From Elusimicrobiota bacterium (lineage in GTDB: Bacteria; Elusimicrobiota; Elusimicrobia; O2-12-FULL-59-9), in assembly GCA_016206405.1 (NCBI GenBank), contig JACQRQ010000246.1:1-25107 (forward strand): a stretch of 25,107 nt of DNA, given 5' to 3'. The number at the start of each line of letters is the position of its first letter. Position 1 is the first letter of the stretch. This document shows, piece after piece, positions 5,699 to 13,325 of the stretch. The notes under the pieces were generated by a model. It saw nothing but the letters and a program-made list of their open reading frames with translations, was not told the origin of the DNA and searched no databases. The translations under genes were made by a program, and so were the position numbers.

Positions 5699-5893
5699 GT
5701 GAAAGGAAAGCAGAGAGAGGAATTAAAAAACCTGCCCCCCAAGGAGCTTGCGGTGCAGCTGCGCGAGGCCCGCGAAAAGCGGTTCAAGCTGGGTTTCCAG
5801 CACCGCGTGTCCCTTTTGAAAAATCCCCTGGAAATCCGGGAAACCCGGCGCAATATCGCCAGGCTTGAAACCTGGATCAGGCAAAAAGGATAG
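5699..5893 (+). CDS. rpmC: 50S ribosomal protein L29
   Basis: L29 is a small two-helix protein at the tunnel exit beside L23. The product is 64 residues, typical of the family, and reads as an antiparallel helical pair: QREELKNLPPKELAVQL, EKRFKLGFQHRVSLLKNP, IRETRRNIARLETWIRQ. The start is GTG, backed by a strong GGAGGG at 5689-5694, 4 nt upstream; no ATG lies in this frame near the expected N terminus. It stands between rplP and rpsQ, its expected place in the S10 cluster. Confidence 0.95.
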   Translation: MKGKQREELKNLPPKELAVQLREAREKRFKLGFQHRVSLLKNPLEIRETRRNIARLETWIRQKG

Positions 5894-5905
5894 GGTGCCA
5901 AAATA

Positions 5906-6208
5906 ATGCAGACGAAGCCAGCAGGGGAAGCGCAGCCGGATTCCGCGGCGGATCGAAACAAGCGGCATGTTTTGCGCGGGATCGTCGTGTCGGACAAGAT
6001 GAATAAAACCCGGTCCGTGGTCGTCATCCGCAAAGGGCGCCACCGGCTTTACCGCAAAGTCCAGACGAAAAAAAGCAAATTTTACGTGCACGATGAAAAC
6101 AACCAGTCCAAGCAGAACGACGTCGTCGAAATCATGGAGACGCGGCCGATCTCCCATCTAAAAAGATGGCGGTTGGTGCGGGTCGTGGAAAGGGCGCAGC
6201 AGGGGTAG
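5906..6208 (+). CDS. rpsQ: 30S ribosomal protein S17
   Basis: S17 is an OB-fold primary binder of the 16S rRNA 5' domain. The product is 100 residues, against about 84 usually. The excess is a polar N-terminal extension of some 20 residues (MQTKPAGEAQPDSAADRNKR) before the conserved LRGIVVSDKMNKTRSVVV. Further blocks are HRLYRKVQTKKSKFYVHDE, NDVVEIMETRPISHLKRWRL and a basic end. No good internal start explains the extension better. It is the last gene of the S10 cluster proper; rplN follows after 9 nt. Confidence 0.95.
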   Translation: MQTKPAGEAQPDSAADRNKRHVLRGIVVSDKMNKTRSVVVIRKGRHRLYRKVQTKKSKFYVHDENNQSKQNDVVEIMETRPISHLKRWRLVRVVERAQQG

Positions 6209-6217
6209 GAGTTCAGG

Positions 6218-6583
6218 ATGGTCCAACTAAGGTCGATTTTAAACGTCGCCGACAATTCCGGGGCCAAACGGCTTCAATGCTTTCACGTCATGGGCGGCAG
6301 TTGGAGGCGTTATGCCCGCTTGGGCGATATCGTGGTGTGCTCCGTCCGGGAGGCGCTGCCCAGGGCGGCCATCAAGAAAGGCGACGTGGTCAGGGCGGTC
6401 ATCGTGCGCACTCGAAAAGAGAGCCGCAGGCCGGACGGATCGTATGTGCGCTTTGACGACAACGCGGCCTGCATCGTGGACGCGGGAGAGCCCAAGGGCA
6501 CGCGCGTGTTCGGTCCCGTCGCGCGCGAGTTGCGGGACAGAAATTTTCTAAAAATCATTTCGCTGGCGCCGGAAGTGGTATAG
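6218..6583 (+). CDS. rplN: 50S ribosomal protein L14
   Basis: L14 lies at the subunit interface, contacts L19, and forms bridges to 16S rRNA. The product is 121 residues, the family norm. It contains MVQLRSILNVADNSGAKRLQ, then GDIVVCSVREALPRAAIKKG, VVRAVIVRTRKESRRPDGSY, FDDNAACIVD and GTRVFGPVARELRDRNFLKI. The ribosome binding site AGGAG at 6207-6211 overlaps the rpsQ stop codon, so the genes are tightly linked. It is the first gene of the spc cluster, which here joins the S10 cluster with no break. Confidence 0.97.
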   Translation: MVQLRSILNVADNSGAKRLQCFHVMGGSWRRYARLGDIVVCSVREALPRAAIKKGDVVRAVIVRTRKESRRPDGSYVRFDDNAACIVDAGEPKGTRVFGPVARELRDRNFLKIISLAPEVV

Positions 6584-6602
6584 CCGCCGGCAAGGGTTTT
6601 GC

Positions 6603-6914
6603 ATGCTCAATATTCGAAAGAAAGACACGGTCCTGGTGATCGCGGGCAAGGACAAGGGAAAAAAGGGGGAGGTGCTTAAGCTGCTCCCCGCCAAAAGCCG
6701 CGTGATAGTCTCCAAAATCAATATGGTGACCAAGCATCGCCGGGCCCAGGGCGGGCAGCCGGGCGGCCTGCAGAAGCTGGAGGCGCCGCTGCATCTTTCC
6801 AACCTCATGCTGATGTGCCCCAAATGCAAGCAGCCGATGCGTCCCAAGCGCGACGTGTTGACCAGCGGCGAAAAAGTGCGCCTATGCCGCAAGTGCGGAG
6901 AAGTGATTTTATGA
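6603..6914 (+). CDS. rplX: 50S ribosomal protein L24, four-cysteine form
   Basis: L24 is a primary assembly initiator of the 50S subunit. The product is 103 residues (E. coli 104). The KOW motif is clear near the N terminus: VLVIAGKDKGKKGEVLKLLP. The middle has VSKINMVTKHRRAQGG and EAPLHLSNLML. The C-terminal part carries two CXXC pairs, Cys72/75 and Cys95/98, which could bind a zinc ion; many bacterial L24 proteins keep some or none of these. AAGGG at 6592-6596 sets the start. Its TGA overlaps the rplE ATG in an ATGA, so rplE is likely coupled to it. Confidence 0.96.
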   Translation: MLNIRKKDTVLVIAGKDKGKKGEVLKLLPAKSRVIVSKINMVTKHRRAQGGQPGGLQKLEAPLHLSNLMLMCPKCKQPMRPKRDVLTSGEKVRLCRKCGEVIL

Positions 6915-7516
6915 CCGAAAAAGGACCTTCCGCCCGGTCCGGCGGCTATGTTCCGCGGCTCAAAGATGCCTACCAAAACGTGGTCGTCGCCGAGATGATG
7001 CAGCGCCACGGGTACGCCAATCCCTTCGCCGTGCCGCGCCTAAGAAACATCGTCGTCAATATGGGCGTGTCGGAAGGCAAGGACAATGTCCAAGTTTTCG
7101 ACGCCGCCCGCGGAGAGCTCGGCGTCATCACCGGCCAGTTGCCGCGCATCTGCCGCGCCAAAAAATCAATTTCGAACTTCAAGCTGCGCGAAGGAATGCC
7201 CATCGGCCTGAAAGTGACTTTGCGGGGCGACCGGATGTATGAATTTCTCGATCACCTGATTTCGATGGCCATCCCGCGCATCCGGGACTTCAGGGGATTG
7301 GACGCCGCCGGCTTTGACGGCCACGGCAACTTTAATTTGGGGATCCGGGAGCATCATATTTTTCCCGAGGTGAATTTGGAGAAGTCGCCCAAGGCGCGCG
7401 GCATGAATATCTCCTTTGTGACCTCCGGCGCGGACGCGTCGTCAGCCAAGGAGCTGCTGCAGCTTTTGGGGATGCCGTTTAAGAAGCCCAAGGATAAGGA
7501 TGACAGGGACGATTAG
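6911..7516 (+). CDS. rplE: 50S ribosomal protein L5
   Basis: L5 binds 5S rRNA in the central protuberance. The product is 201 residues (E. coli 179); the excess is a short N-terminal lead and a charged C-terminal end (KKPKDKDDRDD). Conserved blocks include VPRLRNIVVNMGVSEGKDN, RAKKSISNFKLREGMPIGLK, VTLRGDRMYEFLDHLI and GFDGHGNFNLGIREHHIFPE. The frame remains open upstream through rplX, but the ATG at 6911 in the ATGA junction gives the family-like start. The last codons overlap the ribosome binding site for rpsN. Confidence 0.96.
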   Translation: MTEKGPSARSGGYVPRLKDAYQNVVVAEMMQRHGYANPFAVPRLRNIVVNMGVSEGKDNVQVFDAARGELGVITGQLPRICRAKKSISNFKLREGMPIGLKVTLRGDRMYEFLDHLISMAIPRIRDFRGLDAAGFDGHGNFNLGIREHHIFPEVNLEKSPKARGMNISFVTSGADASSAKELLQLLGMPFKKPKDKDDRDD

Positions 7517-7524
7517 GAGCGCAT

Positions 7525-7710
7525 ATGGCGACTCTCGCGTGGGAAGCTAAAACCAGAAGGCCTCCCAAATATTCGGTCCGGCACGTCAACCGCTGCCAGA
7601 CTTGCGGCCGTTCACGCGGTTATTACCGCGACTTCGGGCTGTGCCGCATCTGTTTCAGGAAATTAGCGCACGCCGGGCAGATCCCGGGCGTGCGAAAATC
7701 GAGCTGGTGA
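7525..7710 (+). CDS. rpsN: 30S ribosomal protein S14, zinc (type Z) form
   Basis: S14 is a late-binding protein of the 30S head. The 61-residue length and four cysteines (Cys24, Cys27, Cys40, Cys43 as CQTC and CRIC) identify the short zinc-binding version, not the ~100-residue zinc-free version found in E. coli. The C terminus GQIPGVRKSSW is typical of this class. AGGAG at 7515-7519 overlaps the rplE stop and sits 5 nt before the ATG. Some annotators call this form rpsZ. The cell is therefore expected to need zinc for this protein unless a second copy lies elsewhere. Confidence 0.97.
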   Translation: MATLAWEAKTRRPPKYSVRHVNRCQTCGRSRGYYRDFGLCRICFRKLAHAGQIPGVRKSSW

Positions 7711-7751
7711 GGCCGGGGATTTTCGGCGAATTGCCGTTTGAGGTTTGATCC

Positions 7752-8144
7752 ATGGATACAATCGGGGATATGCTGACGCGGATTCGGAACGCCAACGCGA
7801 AGTTTAAGGATCGCGTGGACATTCCTTATTCCAAGATCAAATTGGAGCTGGTGCGCGTTCTCAAGGATGAAGGTTTTATCGCCAATTACAAGAGCCTTTA
7901 CGTCGACCGGCAGCGGGGGACCATCCGCGTGTTTTTGAAGTACACCCCTCAAAAAGAACGGGTGATCCAGGGGCTTAAGCGCATTTCCAAACCCGGGCTT
8001 AGGATTTACCAGTCTTACAAGGAACGGATGCGCGTTCCGGTGGGGTTTGCGGTTCCGATTCTGACCACGTCCAAGGGATTGATGACGGAAAAGCAGGCCC
8101 GCACCCAAAAGGTCGGGGGTGAAGTTCTTTGTCTGGTGTGGTAA
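7752..8144 (+). CDS. rpsH: 30S ribosomal protein S8
   Basis: S8 binds the central domain of 16S rRNA and, in E. coli, represses the spc operon by binding its own mRNA. The product is 130 residues, exactly the E. coli length. It contains MDTIGDMLTRIRNANAKFKD, VDIPYSKIKLELVRVLKDEG, KRISKPGLRIYQSY, PVGFAVPILTTSKGLMTEKQ and the C-terminal GGEVLCLVW. GAGG at 7740-7743 lies 8 nt upstream of the ATG. The 41-nt gap before it contains no other feature that I can recognise. Confidence 0.97.
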   Translation: MDTIGDMLTRIRNANAKFKDRVDIPYSKIKLELVRVLKDEGFIANYKSLYVDRQRGTIRVFLKYTPQKERVIQGLKRISKPGLRIYQSYKERMRVPVGFAVPILTTSKGLMTEKQARTQKVGGEVLCLVW

Positions 8145-8166
8145 GGGGAGAGGGAAAAAAAGAGCC

Positions 8167-8721
8167 ATGAGCCGTCTTGGCCGACAGCCGATTGCAATTC
8201 CTTCCAAGGTCGAAGTGCAGATCAAGGACCGCGTCGTTCGCGCGAAGGGGCCGTTGGGCGAGCTGTCTGAAGCGCTGCCGGAGGCCGCTCGCGTGGAGTT
8301 GAAGGACGGGAAGCTTTTGGTTTTCATCGATAATCTGGAAAAAAACAGCGCCATTTACGGAACCACGCGCATGCGGCTTGCCAATATGATTCATGGGGTG
8401 GCGGAAGGATTCAGCAAGAGCCTTCACATCGTCGGAGTGGGCTACCGCGGCCGTCTGGAAGGCGGCAAGCTGATTTTTCAAATGGGGTTTTCGCATCCGG
8501 TGGAAGTCGAGGTGCCGAAGGATTTGAAGGTCGTGGTTGGGCCTAAGATGACCACCTTCGACATTTCGGGAGCGAGCAAGGAGCAAGTTGGGTCTTTTGC
8601 CGCCCGAGTCCGCGGTCTGCGGCCTCCAGAGCCTTATAAGGCCACCGGCCTCCAGTACGTGGGCGAGCACATCTTTCGCAAGGCTGGCAAGGCGGCCGCC
8701 GGGGGCGAGGGCAAAAAATAA
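8167..8721 (+). CDS. rplF: 50S ribosomal protein L6
   Basis: L6 sits near the factor-binding site of the 50S subunit. The product is 184 residues (E. coli 177) and has two related domains. Domain 1 starts MSRLGRQPIAIPSKV and has RAKGPLGELS; domain 2 has HIVGVGYRGRLEGGKLIFQM and FSHPVEVEVP. The end region reads EPYKATGLQYVGE, a small departure from the usual EPYKGKG signature. ATG 8167 gives the canonical MSRLG start; the open frame extends to 8119 but overlaps rpsH. The C terminus has a short Gly/Lys tail. The stop shares a base with the rplR start (TAATG). Confidence 0.96.
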   Translation: MSRLGRQPIAIPSKVEVQIKDRVVRAKGPLGELSEALPEAARVELKDGKLLVFIDNLEKNSAIYGTTRMRLANMIHGVAEGFSKSLHIVGVGYRGRLEGGKLIFQMGFSHPVEVEVPKDLKVVVGPKMTTFDISGASKEQVGSFAARVRGLRPPEPYKATGLQYVGEHIFRKAGKAAAGGEGKK

Positions 8722-9083
8722 TGCCTAAATCTCACAAGGAACGCTACCAGTTTCGAAGAGCCAGGGTCAAACGGATTCTCGGCCGCCAGTTGGAATGGCC
8801 GCGTTTAAGCGTGTACCGGAGCCTGCGGCATCTTTATGCTCAGGTTATCGACGACAAAGAGGGCAAAACGCTGGCGTTCGCGTCGAGCCTTTCCAAAGAG
8901 ATCAAGGCACGGTTGAAATCCGGCAAGAACAAAGACGCCGCCAAGCTTGTGGGGGAATTGGTGGCCAAGCAGGCCCTGGGGGCCGGGGTTAAGCGGGTTC
9001 GATTCGACCGCGGGGGGCGCCTGTACCACGGCCGCTTGGCGGCTTTGGCGGACGCCGCCAGAAAAGAGGGACTGGAGTTTTAA
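8721..9083 (+). CDS. rplR: 50S ribosomal protein L18
   Basis: L18 binds 5S rRNA together with L5. The product is 120 residues (E. coli 117). Typical blocks are RRARVKRILGRQ, WPRLSVYRSLRHLYAQVIDD, KTLAFASSLSKEIK, KLVGELVAKQALGAGVKRVR, FDRGGRLYHGRLAALADAAR and KEGLEF. It starts at the TAATG overlap with rplF, so translation is likely coupled. Three nt separate its stop from rpsE. Confidence 0.97.
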   Translation: MPKSHKERYQFRRARVKRILGRQLEWPRLSVYRSLRHLYAQVIDDKEGKTLAFASSLSKEIKARLKSGKNKDAAKLVGELVAKQALGAGVKRVRFDRGGRLYHGRLAALADAARKEGLEF

Positions 9084-9086
9084 TTT

Positions 9087-9662
9087 ATGCAAGAGGTTAA
9101 AGCTGAAAAAAAGGAAAAGACTCAAGATGCGGCGCCGGCTGAGGAAAGAAAATCCGGCCGGTTGAAACCCTCCTTCAGGGGCGGCGGCGCGTCCGGGGCC
9201 GATTCCGGGCTGCAGGAGACCGTCGTGACCATCAACCGCGTCACGAAGGTGGTTAAAGGCGGAAAAAGATTTTCTTTCAGCGCTCTGGTGGTGACCGGCG
9301 ATAAGCATGGCCAGGTGGGCGCCGGTTTTGGAAAGGCGAAGGAGGTGCAGGCGGCGATCAAGAAGGCCTCCGCGCACGCCAAAAAAAACATGTTCAAGGT
9401 CCCCATTTTTGAGGGGACCATTCCGCATGCGGTGGTGGGCCGCTTCGGCTCCGGGCAGGTATGGATGAAGCCCGCCTACAAGGGCACCGGCGTGATCGCG
9501 GGCGGCGGAGTTCGGGCGACTTTGGAAGCCGCGGGCGTCACGGATATTTTGACCAAGAATCAAAGATCCTCCAATCCGTTCAATATGGTCTACTCGACTT
9601 TGGCGGCCTTGAAGTCTCTCAAAACCAAAGAGGAAATCGCCGCGATCCGGGGCCGGACATGA
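9087..9662 (+). CDS. rpsE: 30S ribosomal protein S5
   Basis: S5 helps set decoding accuracy and lines the mRNA entry channel with S3 and S4. The product is 191 residues (E. coli 167). The excess is an N-terminal Lys/Glu-rich region of about 40 residues (MQEVKAEKKEKTQDAA and beyond). The body has QETVVTINRVTKVVKGGKRF, SFSALVVTGDKHGQVGAGFG, KAKEVQAAIKKAS, GTGVIAGGGVRATLEAAGV and NPFNMVYSTLAALKSL. Normally rpmD (L30) follows. Here the rpsE TGA overlaps the ATG of rplO directly (ATGA), so L30 is missing from its usual place. Confidence 0.96.
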   Translation: MQEVKAEKKEKTQDAAPAEERKSGRLKPSFRGGGASGADSGLQETVVTINRVTKVVKGGKRFSFSALVVTGDKHGQVGAGFGKAKEVQAAIKKASAHAKKNMFKVPIFEGTIPHAVVGRFGSGQVWMKPAYKGTGVIAGGGVRATLEAAGVTDILTKNQRSSNPFNMVYSTLAALKSLKTKEEIAAIRGRT

Positions 9663-10150
9663 CGGCGGCCGAAAAAACGCGGACGGGGCTGTGGAATTTA
9701 TTTCCCACGACCGGGGCGCGCCAGCGGCGCCTTCTCTTGGGACGCGGCCGGTCCTCCGGCCACGGGAAAACTTCGAGCCGGGGCGGAAAAGGGCAGAGCG
9801 CCCGCACGGGATCGAGCAAACGGCCCGGCTTTGAGGGCGGGCAAAATCCATTTTTGCGGCGCATTCCGAAGCGGGGCTTCAGCAACCGCGCTTTCCAGGT
9901 TCGCTACGGCGTCTTGAACGTATCCGATTTAGACGGCGTTTTTTCCGCCGGCGACGCCGTCAGCCGCGACGTCCTGCGCCGGCGCGGACTGATCGGAAAA
10001 AATCAGCCGGTCAAGATTTTGGCCGGCGGCGAGCTCAAGAAGCCTTTGAAAATCGTCGTGGATGCTTTTTCCCAGGACGCCAAGAAGAAGGTTGAGGCCG
10101 CAGGCGGGACCATCGCTCTGTCCGAAAAATCCAGCCGCACAGCATGTTAG
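9659..10150 (+). CDS. rplO: 50S ribosomal protein L15
   Basis: L15 is a late-assembly protein of the 50S subunit. The product is 163 residues (E. coli 144). The extended N-terminal arm is Gly/Arg-rich as expected: LLLGRGRSSGHGKTSSRGGK, GSSKRPGFEGGQNPFLRRIP and KRGFSN. The globular C-terminal domain has VKILAGGELKKPLKIVVDAF and KKKVEAAGGTIAL. The start is the ATG within the ATGA overlap with rpsE; upstream frame is open but lies inside rpsE. Its last codons overlap secY by 7 nt. Confidence 0.95.
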   Translation: MTAAEKTRTGLWNLFPTTGARQRRLLLGRGRSSGHGKTSSRGGKGQSARTGSSKRPGFEGGQNPFLRRIPKRGFSNRAFQVRYGVLNVSDLDGVFSAGDAVSRDVLRRRGLIGKNQPVKILAGGELKKPLKIVVDAFSQDAKKKVEAAGGTIALSEKSSRTAC

Positions 10151-11475
10151 AATCAGCGACCGACATCGTTAAGATCAAGGCCTTAAGAAACAAGGTCTTG
10201 TTCACTCTGGGCTGCTTGGCCGTGTTCCGGGTGGGCGCCGCCATTCCGGTGCCCGGCATCAACACCGAGGCCGTCCGCAATCTTTTCGCCGCGCATCAAA
10301 ACACGCTTTTAGGCTTTTTGGATATTTTCTCGGGCGGCGCCCTGGGTCAGTTTTCCATTTTTTCCATGGGGGTCATGCCCTACATCAACGCCTCCATCAT
10401 CATGAGCCTTCTGCAAGGCGCTCACGTCGTGCCGTATTTGGACCGCCTGGCCAGGGAAGGCGAGCTTGGCCGCCGCAAGCTCAACCAGTATATCCGGTAC
10501 TTGACGCTGGTGCTGGCCGCCTTTCAGTCCTTCGGCCTGACCATCGCCATGAGCAATATGCCGACGCCGGGCAATATACCGGTGGTCAGCGATCCCACCA
10601 TCGGCTTTTACTTGATGACGGTGCTGACGCTGACGACCGGCACGGTGTTCATCATGTGGCTGGGGGAACAAATCACGGAACAAGGCATCGGCAACGGCGT
10701 TTCTTTGATCATTTTCGCCGGCATCATCGACCGCCTTCCCAGCGCGGTGACCAAGGTCATTCAACTTCTGCGTTTGGAGGAAATCAGCCTTTTCCAGACG
10801 CTGTTTATGACCGCGATGGTTTTGATCGTCATCGGGCTCGTGGTTTGGCTGGAGACGGGCCAGAGGAAAATCCCGGTGCAGTACGCCAAGCGGGTGGTGG
10901 GAAGAAAAATGTACGGCGGGGCGAGCACCTATTTGCCCCTCAAGGTGGATCAATCCGGCGTCATCGCCGTGATTTTCGCCGTTTCCATCCTGGCGGTGCC
11001 GATGACGCTCATTCAGTTCGCGCAAGGCTCGCCCTGGGCTGAAAAAATCCAGAGTTTCATGACCAGCCAGAACATTTTTTATGAGATGATCTACGTGGGG
11101 CTGATCATTTTTTTCTGCTACTTTTACAATTCGGTCAGCATCAATCCGGACGATTTGGCGGAGAACATGAAAAAATGGGGCGGTTTTGTGCCGGGAATCC
11201 GGCCGGGTCCGCCGACGGCGCAATATATTCAATGGGTCATGGAGCGCATCACGCTTGTCGGCGCCCTGTCGGTGGCCGCGCTGGCCGTGCTTCCAGACCT
11301 GCTTCGCAATTGGCTCAACGTGCCGTTTTTTTTCGGCGGGACTTCCTTGCTGATCGTGGTGGGGGTGGGACTCGACACGATAGGACAACTGGAGGCGCAC
11401 CTGATTATGCGCCATTATGAGGGGTTTTTGAAAAAAGGTAGAATTAAGGGCAGATGGTTCAACGTCGGAGCGTAA
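10144..11475 (+). CDS. secY: Protein translocase subunit SecY
   Basis: SecY is the channel of the SecYEG translocon in the cytoplasmic membrane. The product is 443 residues, equal to the E. coli length, and shows a pattern compatible with ten membrane helices. Signature stretches are FRVGAAIPVPGINTEAV near the N terminus, the plug-region FSGGALGQFSIFSMGVMPYI, EGELGRRKLNQYIRYLTLVL, GEQITEQGIGNGVSLIIFAG, the cytoplasmic loop QRKIPVQYAKR, and NPDDLAENMKKWGGFVPGIR. The start overlaps the rplO stop by 7 nt, so insertion of the channel is tied to ribosomal protein synthesis. adk follows after 16 nt, the common spc-end arrangement. Confidence 0.98.
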   Translation: MLESATDIVKIKALRNKVLFTLGCLAVFRVGAAIPVPGINTEAVRNLFAAHQNTLLGFLDIFSGGALGQFSIFSMGVMPYINASIIMSLLQGAHVVPYLDRLAREGELGRRKLNQYIRYLTLVLAAFQSFGLTIAMSNMPTPGNIPVVSDPTIGFYLMTVLTLTTGTVFIMWLGEQITEQGIGNGVSLIIFAGIIDRLPSAVTKVIQLLRLEEISLFQTLFMTAMVLIVIGLVVWLETGQRKIPVQYAKRVVGRKMYGGASTYLPLKVDQSGVIAVIFAVSILAVPMTLIQFAQGSPWAEKIQSFMTSQNIFYEMIYVGLIIFFCYFYNSVSINPDDLAENMKKWGGFVPGIRPGPPTAQYIQWVMERITLVGALSVAALAVLPDLLRNWLNVPFFFGGTSLLIVVGVGLDTIGQLEAHLIMRHYEGFLKKGRIKGRWFNVGA

Positions 11476-11491
11476 ACGGCGCCGGCTGAAT

Positions 11492-12175
11492 ATGAATTTG
11501 ATCATTTTGGGGTATCCGGGATCGGGCAAGGGCACGCAATCCAAGGCGTTGGCGCAGCGCTACGGCATCGTCCACATCTCGACGGGCGACATTTTGCGCG
11601 ACGCCATGACGGCCAAGGGCGCGTTGGGAGAGCAGGCCGCCTCCTACGTCAACGCCGGCCAATTGGTGCCGGACCAGATGATCTTTGAGATTCTCCGGCT
11701 GCGGCTCGACGGCATTTTATCCGAGCGCCCGCAGCCGGGCGGGGCGCCGGGTTTTTTGCTCGACGGATTTCCGCGGACGCTGCCGCAGGCGCAGGCTTTG
11801 GACCGGTATCTCAAACAGCAAGGCCGGGCGATCGATCTGGTCTTATTTTTGGATTTAACCGAAAAGGAGGTCGTACGCCGGCTGACCAGCCGGCGGATGT
11901 GCTCCGCGTGCGGGACTCCCTACAACCTGGTGTTTCGCCCGCCGAAGAAGGACGGAGTCTGCGACGCGTGCTCCAAAGCGCTTGTCCAGCGCGAGGATGA
12001 TATGCCCGGCACCGTGCAGCGCCGTTTGGTGGTCTATAAGGATTTGACCGAGCCCGTGGCGGCTTATTATAAGTCCAATGAGCTTTTTTTCCGGGTGAAT
12101 GCGTCTCAAAAGCCGGAGCAAGTGACCGAAGCCATTGCCGGCGAGATCGGGACTCGCCTGTTGAAAAAGGCTTGA
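11492..12175 (+). CDS. adk: Adenylate kinase with zinc-type LID domain
   Basis: Adk catalyses AMP + ATP to 2 ADP in the cytoplasm. The product is 227 residues (E. coli 214). The P-loop is GYPGSGKGT at residues 7-15, followed by HISTGDILRDAM (AMP-binding helix) and FLLDGFPRTLPQAQAL. The LID carries two Cys pairs, Cys137/140 (CSAC) and Cys157/160 (CDAC), the structural zinc form common outside enterobacteria. RRLVVYKDLTEPVAAYY ends the core. No clear ribosome binding site precedes the ATG. Its position between secY and map is conserved in many bacteria. Confidence 0.97.
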   Translation: MNLIILGYPGSGKGTQSKALAQRYGIVHISTGDILRDAMTAKGALGEQAASYVNAGQLVPDQMIFEILRLRLDGILSERPQPGGAPGFLLDGFPRTLPQAQALDRYLKQQGRAIDLVLFLDLTEKEVVRRLTSRRMCSACGTPYNLVFRPPKKDGVCDACSKALVQREDDMPGTVQRRLVVYKDLTEPVAAYYKSNELFFRVNASQKPEQVTEAIAGEIGTRLLKKA

Positions 12176-12180
12176 AGCGT

Positions 12181-12963
12181 ATGATGGATGCGGTGGCTGG
12201 ATCAATCGAACTCAAGACCCCCAAGGAAATCGGCTGGATGCGCGAGGCGGGGCAAATCGTGGCGCGCACCTTGAGCTTGCTGGAAGCCTCCATGGAACCC
12301 GGCATGTCCACTTGGGATTTGGACCAGATCGCCCGGCAAGAGCTTGAAAAATCGGGCGCCAAGGCCGCTTTTTTGCGTTATCGCGGCTACCCGGCGGTGT
12401 TGTGCGTTTCGGTCAACGATGAGGTGGTGCATGGAATACCCCGGAAGGACAAGATCATCCGCGAGGGAGATATCGTCAGCCTGGATTTCGGCGCGGTCGT
12501 CAACGGTTTTTACGGCGACGCGGCCGTCACCGTCGGGGTGGGAAAAATTTCAGAGAAAGCCCGCGAGCTTATGAAAATCACGGAAGCGGCCTTGGTGAAG
12601 GGCATCGCGGCGGCCAGGCACGGCGGGCGCATCGGCGATATTTCCAACGCCGTGCAAAGCTACGCGGAATCCTTCGGCAAGTCGGTGGTTCGCGAATTTA
12701 TCGGGCATGGAATCGGACGCAGGCTGCATGAGGACCCCGCCGTTCCCAATTACGGCCCGGCCGGCCAGGGCCCCAGGCTGGCCGCGGGGATGACCCTGGC
12801 CATCGAACCCATGCTCAACGACGGCGGCTCATCGGTCCGTATTCTGGAGGACCAATGGACGGCGGTGACGGCGGATGGGAGCTTGTCGGCGCATTTTGAG
12901 CACACCATCGTCTTGACGGAGTCCGGCCCGGAGGTTTTGACCAAACGCTATGCCGAAAAATGA
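12181..12963 (+). CDS. map: Methionine aminopeptidase, type I
   Basis: This metalloenzyme removes the initiator methionine from new proteins. The product is 260 residues (E. coli 264). Pitta-bread fold residues are all visible: substrate His84 (VVHGIP), metal ligands Asp102 (LDFGAVVNGFYGDAA), Asp113, His176 (FIGHGIGRRLHEDP), Glu209 (MTLAIEPM) and Glu240 (HFEHTIVL). There is no N-terminal zinc-finger extension and no type II insert. ATG 12181 is chosen; ATG 12184 and a TTG at 12172 inside the adk end are alternatives, and the binding site is weak. The 3' end overlaps infA by 14 nt. Confidence 0.97.
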   Translation: MMDAVAGSIELKTPKEIGWMREAGQIVARTLSLLEASMEPGMSTWDLDQIARQELEKSGAKAAFLRYRGYPAVLCVSVNDEVVHGIPRKDKIIREGDIVSLDFGAVVNGFYGDAAVTVGVGKISEKARELMKITEAALVKGIAAARHGGRIGDISNAVQSYAESFGKSVVREFIGHGIGRRLHEDPAVPNYGPAGQGPRLAAGMTLAIEPMLNDGGSSVRILEDQWTAVTADGSLSAHFEHTIVLTESGPEVLTKRYAEK

Positions 12964-13168
12964 CAGCATCGAGGTGGAGGGCAAGATCAAGGAAGCCCTG
13001 GGCAATGCCATGTTCAGGGTGGAGCTGCCGGGGGGCAAGCTGATCATCGCGCACATCTCGGGGAAAATGCGGGTGCATTATATCAGGATTTTGCCGGGGG
13101 ATACCGTGAAGGTCGAGTTGTCGCCGTACGATTTAAACCGGGGACGCATCATTTACAGGAAGAAGTAG
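12950..13168 (+). CDS. infA: Translation initiation factor IF-1
   Basis: IF-1 binds the 30S A site during initiation. The product is 72 residues, the normal size for the single OB fold. It reads MPKNDSIEVEGKIKEALGNA, FRVELPGGKLIIAHISGKMR, HYIRILPGDTVKVELSPYDL and GRIIYRKK. The usual HTVLAHISGKMR form has KLIIAHISGKMR here. The start lies 14 nt inside map, in a different frame, so its translation probably depends on ribosomes finishing map. Confidence 0.97.
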   Translation: MPKNDSIEVEGKIKEALGNAMFRVELPGGKLIIAHISGKMRVHYIRILPGDTVKVELSPYDLNRGRIIYRKK

Positions 13169-13195
13169 CGGGTTGCCGGGGAGGGCCCCAAGCGC

Positions 13196-13309
13196 ATGAA
13201 AGTTCGAGCCAGCGTCAAGCCGATTTGCCAGAAATGCCATGTGGTTCGCCGCAAGAGAGTGGTCCGCGTGCTGTGCACCAATCCGCGGCACCGGCAGCGG
13301 CAGGGATAA
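13196..13309 (+). CDS. rpmJ: 50S ribosomal protein L36, zinc form
   Basis: L36 is the smallest 50S protein and a late structural element near the stalk base. The 37-codon product begins MKVRASVKPICQKCHVVRRK and ends TNPRHRQRQG. The zinc ligands Cys11, Cys14, Cys27 and His32 are all present, so this is the zinc-binding version. ATG 13196 gives the canonical MKVRASVK start; GGGGAGGG at 13178-13185 lies 10 nt before it. The gene is short enough to be missed by length-filtered gene callers. It stands between infA and rpsM, its standard place. Confidence 0.96.
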   Translation: MKVRASVKPICQKCHVVRRKRVVRVLCTNPRHRQRQG

Positions 13310-13325
13310 GGGAGGAGGACTCAAT

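Noticed and set aside
10309..11544. Long minus-strand open frame (411 codons) opposite secY
   Set aside because: It is the complement of hydrophobic SecY codons and yields a His/Gln/Arg-rich low-complexity translation. No ribosome binding site or domain was seen.
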